A stretch of 64,000 bases of DNA from Lysobacterales bacterium 66-474. GTDB taxonomy: Bacteria; Pseudomonadota; Gammaproteobacteria; Xanthomonadales; Rhodanobacteraceae. The notes below the pieces were generated by a model that saw only the letters and a list, made by a program, of their open reading frames with translations, ran no database searches and was not told the DNA's origin. A program made the position numbers and the translations under genes. Below, piece after piece: positions 1-10,175 of the stretch (positions are counted from its first letter, which is position 1; the number at the start of each line of letters is the position of its first letter). The stretch lies in NCBI GenBank assembly GCA_001899805.1, contig MKWP01000004.1, positions 186,001-250,000 on the forward strand, written 5' to 3'.

Positions 1-819
1 TCCGATCGATTCGACCACGGCCTCGCGGGTACCCGAAATGGTCTGCGTTCCACCGCCGAGCTGCCGCACCTCGACGGTTGCGTTCTCCCGCTCGGCGATC
101 AGCGCGTTGTAGTAATCCATCACCTGGCTTGGCTCGCCATCCAGCAGCAGCCGCCCGTGATCGAGCAGGATCGCGCGATCACACAGGGACTGGACGGCGC
201 CCGGATCGTGCGAAACGAACAGCAGCGTGGTACCCTCCTCGCGGAATCGCCGTATGCGCGCCATGCTCTTGTGCGAGAAATACGCGTCGCCCACCGACAA
301 CGCCTCATCGACGATGAGGATCTCCGGACGCACCGCAGTCACCACGCTGAACGCGACTCGCATCTGCATGCCGCTGGAATAGGTGCGCAACGGCTGGTCG
401 AAATACTCGCCGATCTCGGCGAATGCCTCCGCCTCCGGAATGATCGCATCGATCTGGTCGGGGCTCATCCCCATTAAGCCCGCGGTGTAGCGGGCGTTCT
501 CACGGCCGGTCAAGTCGGCATTGAAGCCCATGCCGAGTTCGAGGATCGCGGCGATGCGCCCGCTGACGGCGATCGAGCCTTCGGTGGGACGCAGCGTGCC
601 AGTCACGAGCTTCAGGAGCGTACTCTTGCCGGCGCCGTTCTGCCCCACGATGCCCACGCTCTCGCCGGCGTTCACCTGGAACCCGATGTTGCGCAGCACC
701 CACACTTCGCTCGTGGCCTTCGATGCAATGCCGAACCACGTCAGCACCCGACGCCATTCCGCCCGGTATTCGCGGAAGGCCTTGCCAAGTCCTTCCACCT
801 GCAGCACCGGGGCGCTCAC
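1..819 (-). CDS. wzt: ABC transporter ATP-binding protein, Wzt type (3' end beyond window)
   Basis: ATPase of an ABC exporter for O-antigen or another surface polysaccharide, acting at the cytoplasmic face of the inner membrane. 273 codons are visible. Walker A (GQNGAGKST) is near residues 58-66, the signature YSSGMQMR near 150, Walker B (EILIVDEALSVGD) follows, and then the switch histidine in FVSHDPG. The frame is still open at base 1, so the carbohydrate-binding C-terminal domain expected of Wzt proteins may be cut off. The GTG start overlaps the stop of the permease gene upstream (GTGA), so the two are translationally coupled. Polysaccharide rather than teichoic acid export is inferred from the neighbouring glycosyltransferase and the Gram-negative context. 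Confidence 0.9.
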   Translation of the reverse strand, partial: MSAPVLQVEGLGKAFREYRAEWRRVLTWFGIASKATSEVWVLRNIGFQVNAGESVGIVGQNGAGKSTLLKLVTGTLRPTEGSIAVSGRIAAILELGMGFNADLTGRENARYTAGLMGMSPDQIDAIIPEAEAFAEIGEYFDQPLRTYSSGMQMRVAFSVVTAVRPEILIVDEALSVGDAYFSHKSMARIRRFREEGTTLLFVSHDPGAVQSLCDRAILLDHGRLLLDGEPSQVMDYYNALIAERENATVEVRQLGGGTQTISGTREAVVESIG

Positions 820-1610
820 AGCACGTCCACCATGTCGGGCGAGGCGCGCCGGAACAGAAGCATTCCGACCGTCAACAACACCAGCGACAACACCACGATC
901 GCGCCCAGCGTCTTCAAGTGCGGCAGGTGTCCCCACAGCAGTACCTGCTGGTACGACGAGCAGATCGCGTACATCGGGTTTAGCCTCAACACCGGCGCGA
1001 AATGGCCGGGCAGGATGCTGATGGCATAGACGATCGGTGTCAGCCAGAACCACAACTGCATGACCACGTTCGTTACCTGCGCCACGTCGCGCACGAACAC
1101 GTTCAGCACACCGAGGATCAGGCCCAGAGCCAACCCGAACAACAGCGTGATGGCTATCAAAACCGGCAACCACAACCACATCCAAGTCGGATAATTGCCG
1201 ACGAGCATGAAAATGAAGAGGGTCGCCGCCAGCAAGAACAGGTTGTTCAGCAGGCACGATCCCGAGACGATCAGCGGCAGGCAGATGCGCGGGAACACCA
1301 TCTTCTTCAGCAGGCTGGCGTTGTCCACGAAGATCGTGAGGCAGCGCGTGATCAGTTCGGCAAACAGCGTCCAGCCCAACAGACCGCCCAGCAGATAGAC
1401 CACATAGGCATATTTGTTGTTGGTATCAGGCAGGCGGCTGCCCAGGATCTGCCCCAGCACCAACGCGTAGATGGCACCCTGCGTCAAGGGTTGCAGGATG
1501 GCCCAAGTCGCACCCAGTTTGCTGCGCGCGAAGCGGGTGCGCAGGTCGTTCCTGATCGAGGTCAGGATGAAGTGGCGGTAATGCCAGACGGCGATCAGCA
1601 TCAACTTCAT
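816..1610 (-). CDS. wzm: ABC-2 type polysaccharide exporter permease, Wzm type
   Basis: Inner-membrane permease partner of the ATPase encoded just downstream; together they would flip a finished polysaccharide chain to the periplasm. 264 residues, with the ABC-2 opening (FILTSIRNDLRTRFARSKLGATWAI region) and about six hydrophobic segments, and the family's usual size. The ATG at 1610 was chosen over an upstream in-frame start because it has a GGAG about ten bases before it and gives the normal family N-terminus. Its stop overlaps the start of the ATPase gene. Confidence 0.9.
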   Translation of the reverse strand: MKLMLIAVWHYRHFILTSIRNDLRTRFARSKLGATWAILQPLTQGAIYALVLGQILGSRLPDTNNKYAYVVYLLGGLLGWTLFAELITRCLTIFVDNASLLKKMVFPRICLPLIVSGSCLLNNLFLLAATLFIFMLVGNYPTWMWLWLPVLIAITLLFGLALGLILGVLNVFVRDVAQVTNVVMQLWFWLTPIVYAISILPGHFAPVLRLNPMYAICSSYQQVLLWGHLPHLKTLGAIVVLSLVLLTVGMLLFRRASPDMVDVL

Positions 1611-1784
1611 CGATTCACGGCTCCTGCCGTGCCACGGGAAAAGCGAAGCCGAACGGCCTACCCCGTCTTGTCGAAACCGCGCATTATCGTGGAGCCTACA
1701 TGAACACGGCAAGCATCTGCCGCTCGCATCAGGCTGGAGAGTGCGTGCGGAGCATGGTTGCCGATGCCCAGGAATCCCGCGATC

Positions 1785-3152
1785 TCACACCGCGGTATCT
1801 TGCGCGAGCGATTGACGCCCTTCGATTGCCCGCAGACGCTCGACCATTGCGGCACCGCATACGGCATTCGAATGGGTGCAACGGATGCCGACAGCTGCAG
1901 TGGCGCCGATCCGGCGCGCCAGATCCCTGTCATCAAACACTTGGCGCATGAACCTCGCGGCTTGTGCCACGTCAGGATCCGCCCAGAACTGCCTCTGCCA
2001 GTGAGCATACTCACCATCGCGAAGTGGGATCAGCGTGTAATCCACCAACAGGCTGTTCTCGTGATCCATGAAATCAAGATTGCCCGAATATCCGGTCGCG
2101 ATCACGGGTTTGCCGAGATACATGCACTCGGCCATTCCGAGGCCAAAACCCTCGGCGCGATGAAGGGAAATGTAGCAGTCTGCGCAATTTTGGAGACCAA
2201 ACATCTCCTCGCGAGACAAGAATCCGTCGCGTACCTCGATCCGCGGATCACCGCCAACCTTGTCGCGAATGGCAGCCAACTTGACGGGGAATTGTCCGCC
2301 GTTCGTGGACTTCACCAACATGCGCACGCCCTGTACGCCGTCACCGAAAGCCTGCCTGAAGGCGGCGATGACCGCTTCGGGATTCTTGCGTGACACAAAA
2401 CTGTTGAAGTCGAAACTGAACAAAAAAACGAAATCGCCTGGGAGCAAACCGAAGTGCGCGCGATCCATTCCGTGCGGCGGTTTGAACTCGATCGGTGTCG
2501 GCATGCGCAGAACCGGTTTGTCGGTAGCCAATCCAATTGCATCACGAACGAATTCCGAGTTTACCCATATCTCATCCACCTGCTCGAACGCCCCGTACCA
2601 GACACGCGGATATCTCGCCAGCTCCCATGCCCAGAAACCGACGTTGTACCGGCCGGAAAACACGGGCCGCCCCAGCACGGCGCGCGCAATCTGCATCTGT
2701 TCGGGGTTGATGAAGAAAACATTGGACCGATAGCGCAATGTATTCGAAAAGTACGGCTCCATCGAGCGATCCTGCTGGCGGCTGATCTCCCCCACGTCCA
2801 GATCGAAAATCAGGAACGGATACGCTGCCTGTGCCAAGGCACGGGCATAGGAGCGTAAGTTCTCGGCGACGCCAAACTCGCCGCGCGCATAACCCAGCAG
2901 ATTGACGCCAGAACTCACTTCCGGAAAAGTCAAGTGCTTGCTCGCACGGATGCGCCTTGAGGCATCTCCGAACGGCACCGGCGGCATGGGAACCCTTGCG
3001 ACGTCATGCAGGTACCGGCGGATCGCGAGGCGCCAGCCGAACGGAATGCGTGCGTACGAGCTTCGCAATCCGCTGCGCCTGCTGGCCCAAGCAAAAAAGC
3101 GCAGAAGCAGTGCGCACGCGCGATTTCGCATTCCAACCAGCGCGCCCTTCAC
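1785..3152 (-). CDS. Glycosyltransferase, GT4 (group 1) family
   Basis: Likely adds a sugar to the polysaccharide exported by the neighbouring Wzm/Wzt pair. 455 residues. The C-terminal half has the GT-B nucleotide-sugar signature HRAEGFGLGMAECMYLGKP, with the E-x7-E pair that binds the donor. The N-terminal part has VNLLGYARGEFGVAENLRSY, a glycine-rich loop typical of these acceptor-side domains. The start is GTG, preceded by GGAG at good spacing. Sugar and linkage cannot be told from sequence. It sits between wzm and metB on the same strand. Confidence 0.88.
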   Translation of the reverse strand: MKGALVGMRNRACALLLRFFAWASRRSGLRSSYARIPFGWRLAIRRYLHDVARVPMPPVPFGDASRRIRASKHLTFPEVSSGVNLLGYARGEFGVAENLRSYARALAQAAYPFLIFDLDVGEISRQQDRSMEPYFSNTLRYRSNVFFINPEQMQIARAVLGRPVFSGRYNVGFWAWELARYPRVWYGAFEQVDEIWVNSEFVRDAIGLATDKPVLRMPTPIEFKPPHGMDRAHFGLLPGDFVFLFSFDFNSFVSRKNPEAVIAAFRQAFGDGVQGVRMLVKSTNGGQFPVKLAAIRDKVGGDPRIEVRDGFLSREEMFGLQNCADCYISLHRAEGFGLGMAECMYLGKPVIATGYSGNLDFMDHENSLLVDYTLIPLRDGEYAHWQRQFWADPDVAQAARFMRQVFDDRDLARRIGATAAVGIRCTHSNAVCGAAMVERLRAIEGRQSLAQDTAV

Positions 3153-3244
3153 ATCACTCTCCGAAGCGAAAACGGAAAGCGTGTCGATCGATTCGGCAAG
3201 CCCGAAGTTGCTGTCCCCGGTTTTGGCATCCCGTCGCCAAGGAT

Positions 3245-4408
<1,164 letters not shown>

Positions 4409-4438
4409 GTCTTCAATTCCGTCCAGCGTGAGCGCCAA

Positions 4439-5476
4439 TCATGTGTTGACGGATTCAGGAGTACCACCCTTTCTCACGATCAATCCGAATGAGGTCGAAG
4501 CGAACGGCCCCAATCTTAGCTTGAGGTGCGGCATTTCCTGATACGGCGGTTCGTCTACATACCGGTCCGCATCGCTTTCACCCAAGTAAAAATCCAGTGG
4601 CTCAACCTCGTGACCCGCTTCGCGCAAACGAGCAACGAGCGCTTCCAGATCCCTGCGGCGATAGATCACGCCGCTGCCGGTTTCGATGGTCGCATCATTC
4701 GAATCGCAGTTGAATTCGGTGGTATGCACAGCGACGCCGCCTGGCTGCAGACATGCCATCGCTTTCCACACAAAGTCCATGCCCAGCTGCAGTGTCCCGA
4801 GATGCTCGAGCGCACACGACGACCACAGGAAGTCGAAACCACGCAGATTGCCCGGAATGATGCGCATGTCCACTTCTCCGAATCGAACATTCGCCGCGAA
4901 AACATCTGGATCGCACAGCCCTCTCGCATTGAGTTGGGCAACGCTGTCGGCATGCTGGTTGCTGTTGATCCAACTCGTAGCGTCGCTGGCATCCGCACCA
5001 AGATCGGTGGCAAGAATCGAGCATCCCAGACTTGCAAACAATGCCGGGAGCGGCTCGTTGCCTACCGCGAAGCCGAGACCCCGACACCCTCCCCTCAACA
5101 GACTTCGCTCATGCAATGCCTGAGCGATGAAACAGAATTCCCACAATTTGCGATGCAAGCGACCAGGCGTTTCGTGCATGCTGGCGGCCCAGTGGCGGAA
5201 CTCTGGAGATTCAAGCTGTTCCTGTGAGCATGCCTGAGAGTGCAAAGGCAGACGATCCATCTCTGATCGCTTAGTCACTTCGATTCCTGCATGACGCTGA
5301 TGCTTAGCCTGATACTCCGCCGATTCCAAGATCGTTTGCGCCAGCGCTGAAGGATCTCTGTCGCCGGATTCAACCCAGGCTTGATAATGCTGCAATCCCG
5401 TTTCATCGGGCTCACGACCAAGCAACAAACGGTATGCGTAACGCACGTCTTCAGGCGTTGCCTTGAGGTCAGTCAT
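4439..5476 (-). CDS. DUF4214 domain plus SAM-dependent methyltransferase-like protein
   Basis: 345 residues. Residues about 5-55 resemble DUF4214 (VRYAYRLLLGREPDETGLQHYQAW), a short helical domain often fused to glycan-modifying or surface-layer proteins. The rest looks like a class I methyltransferase fold: GLGFAVGNEPLPALFASLGC would be a motif I region, ATDLG its acidic end, and WSSCALEHLG and LQPGGVAVHTTEF the later motifs. It probably methylates or caps a polysaccharide, but no substrate can be read from sequence. It lies between cbs and the metB-like gene, ending 30 bases before the latter's ATG, so it may share their transcript. Confidence 0.75.
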   Translation of the reverse strand: MTDLKATPEDVRYAYRLLLGREPDETGLQHYQAWVESGDRDPSALAQTILESAEYQAKHQRHAGIEVTKRSEMDRLPLHSQACSQEQLESPEFRHWAASMHETPGRLHRKLWEFCFIAQALHERSLLRGGCRGLGFAVGNEPLPALFASLGCSILATDLGADASDATSWINSNQHADSVAQLNARGLCDPDVFAANVRFGEVDMRIIPGNLRGFDFLWSSCALEHLGTLQLGMDFVWKAMACLQPGGVAVHTTEFNCDSNDATIETGSGVIYRRRDLEALVARLREAGHEVEPLDFYLGESDADRYVDEPPYQEMPHLKLRLGPFASTSFGLIVRKGGTPESVNT

Positions 5477-5582
5477 CGGTGGCTCCGTGGCGTGAGGTTG
5501 GTTCCGGGCACGCCGCATTCTCGTTCGACGGCAGGACGAGGCGTGTGCATGGGTGACATTGATCCATGCCGGTCTGGTGTAC

Positions 5583-6950
5583 TCACGCCACGCGTCTGCG
5601 CAGGTAGTTCAGCAGATCGATGCGGGTGATGAGGCCGAGGAACTTCTCGCCGTCCATCACGATCGCGACGCGGCCGTGTTCGAAGATCGGGAGCAGGTCT
5701 TCGATCGGCGCCTTGACGTCGAGCAGCTGCAGGGTGGTGATCATCGCGGTCGCGACGGAATCGAGGAATTTCTTCTCGTCGCCGTACACGTGCAGCAGCA
5801 AATCCGATTCATCCAGTATCCCGACGATCTTCTCGCCATCCATCACCGGAAGTTGCGAGACGTCGTACAGCTTCATGCGGTTGTAGGCCGTCACCAGCAA
5901 ATCGCCGGGCGCCGCGACCACGGTGTCGCGCTGCGCATAGGGACGCATGATCAGGTCGCGCAGGTCATTGGTGGGCTGCCGATCGAGGAAGCCGTTGTCC
6001 AGCATCCAGTAATCGTTGTAGAGCTTGGACAGGTATTTGTTGCCGGTGTCGCACACCAGTGTCACCACGCGTTTCGGTTCGGTCTGCTCGCGGCAGTAGC
6101 GCAACGCCGTGGCCAGCAAGGTGCCGGTGGACGAGCCGCCGAGCACGCCTTCCTGTTTCAGGAGTTCGCGCGCGGTGAGGAAACTTTCCTTGTCGCTGAT
6201 CGAGTACGCCTTCTTGACGCGCGAGAAATCGCTGATGGACGGCAGGAAATCCTCGCCGATGCCTTCGACCATCCACGATGCGGTCTTCTTCGACAGCGTG
6301 CCTTCGTTGATGTACTGGGCCAGTACCGAACCCACCGGGTCGGCGAGGATGAATTCGGTATCGGGCGACGCCTTCGCGAAGAAATGCGACAACCCGGCCA
6401 GCGTGCCCGACGAGCCGCACCCCACCACCACGGCATCGACGCGCCCACCCATCTGTTCGAGTATCTCCGGGCCGGTGCTGGCTTCGTGCGCAGCCGGATT
6501 GTCGGGATTGCCGAACTGGTTGATGAAGTACGCGCCCGATGTCTTCTCCGCGATACTGGCGGCGAGGTCCTGGTAATACTCGGGATGACCCTTGGCGACG
6601 TCGGAGCGCGTTAGCACCACTTCCGCGCCCATTGCCTTGAGGTTGAAGATCTTCTCGCGGCTCATCTTGTCGGGCACGACCAGGATCAGCTTGTATCCCT
6701 TGGCTTGCGCGACCAGTGCGAGACCGAGGCCGGTGTTGCCGGCGGTGCCCTCGACCAGCGTGGCGCCCGGTCTGATCTTTCCGGCCTTCTCGGCGCCCTC
6801 GATCATCGACAGGCCGATGCGGTCCTTGACCGAACCGCCGGGGTTGGCCGATTCCAGCTTCAGGAACAGCTCGCACGGACCGGCATCGAGCCGACGCACG
6901 CGCAGCATCGGCGTGTGGCCGATCAGTTCGAGGACGCTGTCGACGATCAT
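5583..6950 (-). CDS. cbs: Cystathionine beta-synthase with C-terminal CBS domain pair
   Basis: Condenses serine (or an activated serine) with homocysteine to cystathionine, the first step of reverse transsulfuration. 455 residues. The PLP lysine is in GGSVKDRIGLSM near residue 41, the phosphate loop is EGTAGNTGLGLAL, and the asparagine loop precedes it. A tandem CBS (Bateman) module fills roughly residues 335-450 (RPYAQRDTVVAAPGDLL and the terminal GLITRIDLLNYLRRR). The ATG at 6950 gives the standard start MIVDSVLELIGHTPML. No clear ribosome site is visible; the bases before it belong to a GGGACC-type repeat. It works with the metB-like gene downstream. Confidence 0.9.
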   Translation of the reverse strand: MIVDSVLELIGHTPMLRVRRLDAGPCELFLKLESANPGGSVKDRIGLSMIEGAEKAGKIRPGATLVEGTAGNTGLGLALVAQAKGYKLILVVPDKMSREKIFNLKAMGAEVVLTRSDVAKGHPEYYQDLAASIAEKTSGAYFINQFGNPDNPAAHEASTGPEILEQMGGRVDAVVVGCGSSGTLAGLSHFFAKASPDTEFILADPVGSVLAQYINEGTLSKKTASWMVEGIGEDFLPSISDFSRVKKAYSISDKESFLTARELLKQEGVLGGSSTGTLLATALRYCREQTEPKRVVTLVCDTGNKYLSKLYNDYWMLDNGFLDRQPTNDLRDLIMRPYAQRDTVVAAPGDLLVTAYNRMKLYDVSQLPVMDGEKIVGILDESDLLLHVYGDEKKFLDSVATAMITTLQLLDVKAPIEDLLPIFEHGRVAIVMDGEKFLGLITRIDLLNYLRRRVA

Positions 6951-7036
6951 GGGAACCCGGGACCAGGCCGATGGTTTGTATGGGGCTCGGTGCAGACCGA
7001 TCCGAGCCAAGAGTTTCACATGATACCGGAGACCGG

Positions 7037-8020
7037 TTATGCACCCCTTCGCACAAGGTCGCGGAAGGCCGAACGCCAGCCAGACGCATAGCGCTGATAG
7101 CGACCGCATGCCATCTCCCGCAACACGCTTCCTGCCCGCGCCCATGGCGCGCCGCGCAAGGCCTGACGCGCGCGCAAATGACCAAGCTTCTCGGCCACCC
7201 GCTCGCGACTCGCATCGGGTACCCGCGCACCGAGGGCCCGCAGGCGTTCCTGCAAAACGGTGTCGCGTGCAATCAACATGTCGATCATCGTCGCACGCGG
7301 CTTCACCAGATCCCGCCATTTCGTGGCGAGATCGCGGTCTGGCATGCCGATCTGGTTGCCTGCATGTTGCCGGTAATCGATCAGCCGCCGCTCGACGCCA
7401 TCGAAACCACCCAGCGCGGCGGCGATGATGGCCAGCCATTCGTCGTGCACCCATCCGGCCGGGATCGGCAGTGCATCCGCCAGCAGTCTGCGACGCAGCG
7501 CAATGGTCGCGCCGGTCGCGAGGCTGCGGCGCAGCAGGACGTCAAAGCCTCGCCCAGTGTGCATGCGCTGCAGTTCGGAACGTGAAACCCTCAATACCTC
7601 GAACAGCGAATGCCGCAAACCCGCGCCAGCGATATTGATCCGGCAAGCGTCCGTGCAAAGCAGCAGCAGCTCGGTGCGACGCTCGAACTCGCTGGCCAGC
7701 ATCACGAGTTTGTCGGGGTGCCACGTGTCGTCCTGATCGCACAGGAATACTACATCGCCCGATGCATCAACAAGCGCCGCCCCGAAATTCGCGACATAGC
7801 CGAGATTGCTCGCGTTGCGAGTCAAGTGAACCCGAACCCCGAAAGCCTCGGCCTCGCACGCCAGACCCTCGAGCGTCGCGTACGTGGCATCGGTGGACGC
7901 GTCGTCGCGAACGACGATTTCATCCGGCAAGCGCGCCTGCGCAAGCAGGCTATCCCACTGAGCGCGTAGAAAACGAGCGCCGTTGTAGGTGCACAGGATG
8001 ACGGACGTGGAAAGCGGCAT
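7037..8020 (-). CDS. Glycosyltransferase, GT2 family
   Basis: 327 residues with a GT-A fold. It opens with SVILCTYNGARFLRAQWDSL, then the donor-site acidic residue in VVRDDASTDAT and the D-x-D-like metal site in FLCDQDDTWHPDKL. Similar proteins are rhamnosyl-type transferases of O-antigen assembly (RfbF/WbbL-like), but the sugar is not certain. It sits upstream of cbs on the same strand and is the last polysaccharide gene on this side of the locus. Confidence 0.88.
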   Translation of the reverse strand: MPLSTSVILCTYNGARFLRAQWDSLLAQARLPDEIVVRDDASTDATYATLEGLACEAEAFGVRVHLTRNASNLGYVANFGAALVDASGDVVFLCDQDDTWHPDKLVMLASEFERRTELLLLCTDACRINIAGAGLRHSLFEVLRVSRSELQRMHTGRGFDVLLRRSLATGATIALRRRLLADALPIPAGWVHDEWLAIIAAALGGFDGVERRLIDYRQHAGNQIGMPDRDLATKWRDLVKPRATMIDMLIARDTVLQERLRALGARVPDASRERVAEKLGHLRARQALRGAPWARAGSVLREMACGRYQRYASGWRSAFRDLVRRGA

Positions 8021-8071
8021 GACGGTGCGATTGTCGCCGCGACCGCGCAGACTTCAAAGCCCCGGATGCAA

Positions 8072-8094
8072 ACCGGCCCGCACTAGGCGGGCCG
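8072..8094 (-). terminator. GC-rich hairpin downstream of DUF465 gene
   Basis: Perfect 9-bp stem CCGGCCCGC/GCGGGCCGG with a 5-base loop. Read on the minus strand it follows the DUF465 stop codon by about 30 bases and is followed by TTTGC, a weak U-tract. Probably a terminator. Confidence 0.45.
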
Positions 8095-8122
8095 GCGGAG
8101 ATTCTTGGGTTGTCGCAACGCG

Positions 8123-8344
8123 TCACGCGTTGCCGATTTCGCTCCACATTCGGGTGAGGCGGTCCTTGAGCAGGAGTTTTTCCTTCTTCATGCCGTGCAA
8201 CTGGGCATCGTGCATGGGTAGTACGCCGAGTTCCGCGTCGCGAACCTTGCTGTCGAGCTCCTGGTGATGATGATAAAGGCGGCGGAATTCCGGATTCGCC
8301 TTCATCACGGCGTCTATGTGATCCTTCTGCTGGTGTTCGAACAT
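8123..8344 (-). CDS. DUF465 (YdcH-like) small helical protein
   Basis: 73 residues, all helical and charged, matching the DUF465 family by its start FEHQQKDHIDAVMKANPEF and its ending LLLKDRLTRMWSEI. Function is unknown in general; members are abundant small cytoplasmic proteins. The ATG at 8344 was preferred because GAGGAGG lies seven bases upstream, the best Shine-Dalgarno in this part of the window. Stands alone, with a hairpin after the stop. Confidence 0.85.
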   Translation of the reverse strand: MFEHQQKDHIDAVMKANPEFRRLYHHHQELDSKVRDAELGVLPMHDAQLHGMKKEKLLLKDRLTRMWSEIGNA

Positions 8345-8605
8345 GGAGCAGCCTCCTCTTGCGTGGACGACGCTTGATGGATTGCGGCGCGCACGAAACC
8401 ACATCCACGCGCCGCAGCAGCGGAGCGTGGAATCGGAAACAATGCGGGATTCATGCGATGGCGCCTCGGGGCCGGCAAGGGGCCAGCCTCAATGTGGACC
8501 CTACTCCGTCCCACGGGGCTTGGCAACCGCTTTCCATGGGGAGCACGCGTCAGCCAGAGCTGCTGTCTATATCGTTGAATGGAAAGGATTTCCTGACACA
8601 GCGCC

Positions 8606-9496
8606 CTACTTCTCCGCGCGGATTTCAACCTCCGCACCCTTGCTGGCGCTGGCCACCGAGCGGATCGACACCGTGGTCGCGCCGGCCGCTTCCAGCGCGG
8701 CACGCACGGCCACGGCGCGACGGCCCGCGAGCACGCGCGAATCGGCGGCGCCGCGCGGTTCGACCACGATGCGCTGGCTGGCGTGGGCGCGCGCGAAATC
8801 CCCGATGCGGCGGCGCCCGGAAGCGGTCAGGTTGTCCGAGCCGCCGCTGAACGAAGCCGACGACAAGTGCATGCTGGCAGCGCGACCCGTCGTCGGCGCA
8901 CCGCTGCCGCCACCCTGCAGGGCCTGCGTGGCAGCCTCGGCGAGACGGGCTTCCTTGCGCGCCAACGCCGCTGCGCGTGCCTGCGCCGCGGCGAGTTTTT
9001 TGGCTTGCGCCGCTTCGGCCTGCGCCTGCTGGGCTTGCTGGGCAGACTGCGCGCCTTGCTCCTGCAGCATCTGCGCCTGTTGCACGGCGGCTTCGTACTG
9101 CAAGCGCTGGCGCGCGAGTTCGGCGCGCGCGGCCGCGGCATCGGCCTGGCTGGCCTCCAGCATGATCTGGTCGTGCTCGCGTTGCAGCTGGTCGAGCCTG
9201 GCGCGATCGGCATCCGCCTGTGCCGACGCCCTGGCCAACTCGACCCGTTGCTCGGCCATGAACAGCGCATGTTCACGCGCGCTGCGGCCGGCGTTCTGCA
9301 GGTCGCCGATTGCGTTGCGCGCGAGTGTCTGCTGGGCGATCGCATACTGGCCGAGCACGGGGTCGGCGCCCAACTGTTCGAGCTGGGCGGACAGCCGGGC
9401 GACGTCGGCATCCTTGGATGCGGCATGCGCCTGCGGTGCGGCGAAGCCGATGATCAACGCGCCCGTCAACGCGGCGGTGAGGATCGCGCGCTTCAT
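8606..9496 (-). CDS. DUF4398 / OmpA-like envelope protein with coiled coil
   Basis: 296 residues with a signal peptide (MKRAILTAALTGALIIGFA, cleavage after AHA). A long Ala/Gln/Arg-rich coiled coil spans roughly residues 50-200. The C-terminal domain from about 205 resembles OmpA-like peptidoglycan-binding domains (ASFSGGSDNLTASGRRRIGDF and a final VEIRAEK strand), though the usual peptidoglycan-binding Asp/Arg pattern is only partly kept. Probably bridges outer membrane and cell wall. Its ATG overlaps the stop of the DUF4398 lipoprotein gene upstream (ATGA), so the two form an operon and may make a complex. Confidence 0.75.
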   Translation of the reverse strand: MKRAILTAALTGALIIGFAAPQAHAASKDADVARLSAQLEQLGADPVLGQYAIAQQTLARNAIGDLQNAGRSAREHALFMAEQRVELARASAQADADRARLDQLQREHDQIMLEASQADAAAARAELARQRLQYEAAVQQAQMLQEQGAQSAQQAQQAQAEAAQAKKLAAAQARAAALARKEARLAEAATQALQGGGSGAPTTGRAASMHLSSASFSGGSDNLTASGRRRIGDFARAHASQRIVVEPRGAADSRVLAGRRAVAVRAALEAAGATTVSIRSVASASKGAEVEIRAEK

Positions 9497-10083
9497 GGGT
9501 TCACCCCCGGGTCGGGTTGACCGCTGGTACTCGGCGGCGCGGGATTGCCGGTGGAGGAACCCGGTGCAGGCTGGCCCAGCTGGATCGCCGGCAGATCCAC
9601 GGGCGCGTTGCCCGGTGCGGAGGAACCCGCGGCGGGTTGCCCGCCCGAGGAAGCCGGCGCAGGCATCGCCGAAACCGCCTGTTGGGCGGCCGCAGCCGCG
9701 GCCTGGCGGCGTTCGAGGTCGGCCTGCAGACCGGCATTGACCGCGGTCTGCTGCTGGATTTCGCGATCGAGACGGGCGGCCTCGGCGCGCGCCCGCGCGG
9801 TGGCGGCCGCGGCTTCGGCCTCGCTGGCCTTGTCGGTCGCCTTGCCGTTGTCGTTGTTGGCGCTGAATTGCTGCGCGGCGGCCAGCCGGCGTTCGGCCTC
9901 GGCCAGCACCTCGGGCGCGGTGGTCGCGGCCCCGGCGTTGCGCGCGGCGCGAATCTCGGACTGCGCACGGTCCATCAACTGGATCGGCGGCGGCGCGGTG
10001 GCGCATCCGGCCAGCACCGCGGCCCACGCCGCCACCAGCACGATCGGCTCGAAATCATGGATTTTTCGACGCATGCGTGTCAT
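9493..10083 (-). CDS. DUF4398 domain lipoprotein
   Basis: About 196 residues (ATG at 10083; 10074 also possible). Lipobox VLAGC near residue 25 after a hydrophobic stretch, so an outer-membrane or periplasmic lipoprotein. DUF4398 core: the segment around MDRAQSEIRAARNAGA followed by an Ala-rich coiled coil. The last 60 residues are low-complexity Pro/Gly/Ser/Gln. Translationally coupled to the OmpA-like gene behind it. Function unknown; structural envelope role inferred. Confidence 0.75.
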   Translation of the reverse strand: MTRMRRKIHDFEPIVLVAAWAAVLAGCATAPPPIQLMDRAQSEIRAARNAGAATTAPEVLAEAERRLAAAQQFSANNDNGKATDKASEAEAAAATARARAEAARLDREIQQQTAVNAGLQADLERRQAAAAAAQQAVSAMPAPASSGGQPAAGSSAPGNAPVDLPAIQLGQPAPGSSTGNPAPPSTSGQPDPGVNP

Positions 10084-10175
10084 AAACTTAGGAAACGGGG
10101 ATGCCTCGCCGCATTGTCGGCGTACCATTCGGGCTTTGCAACGCCACCCACGCGGTGTTTCCTGACCGGGGATCG

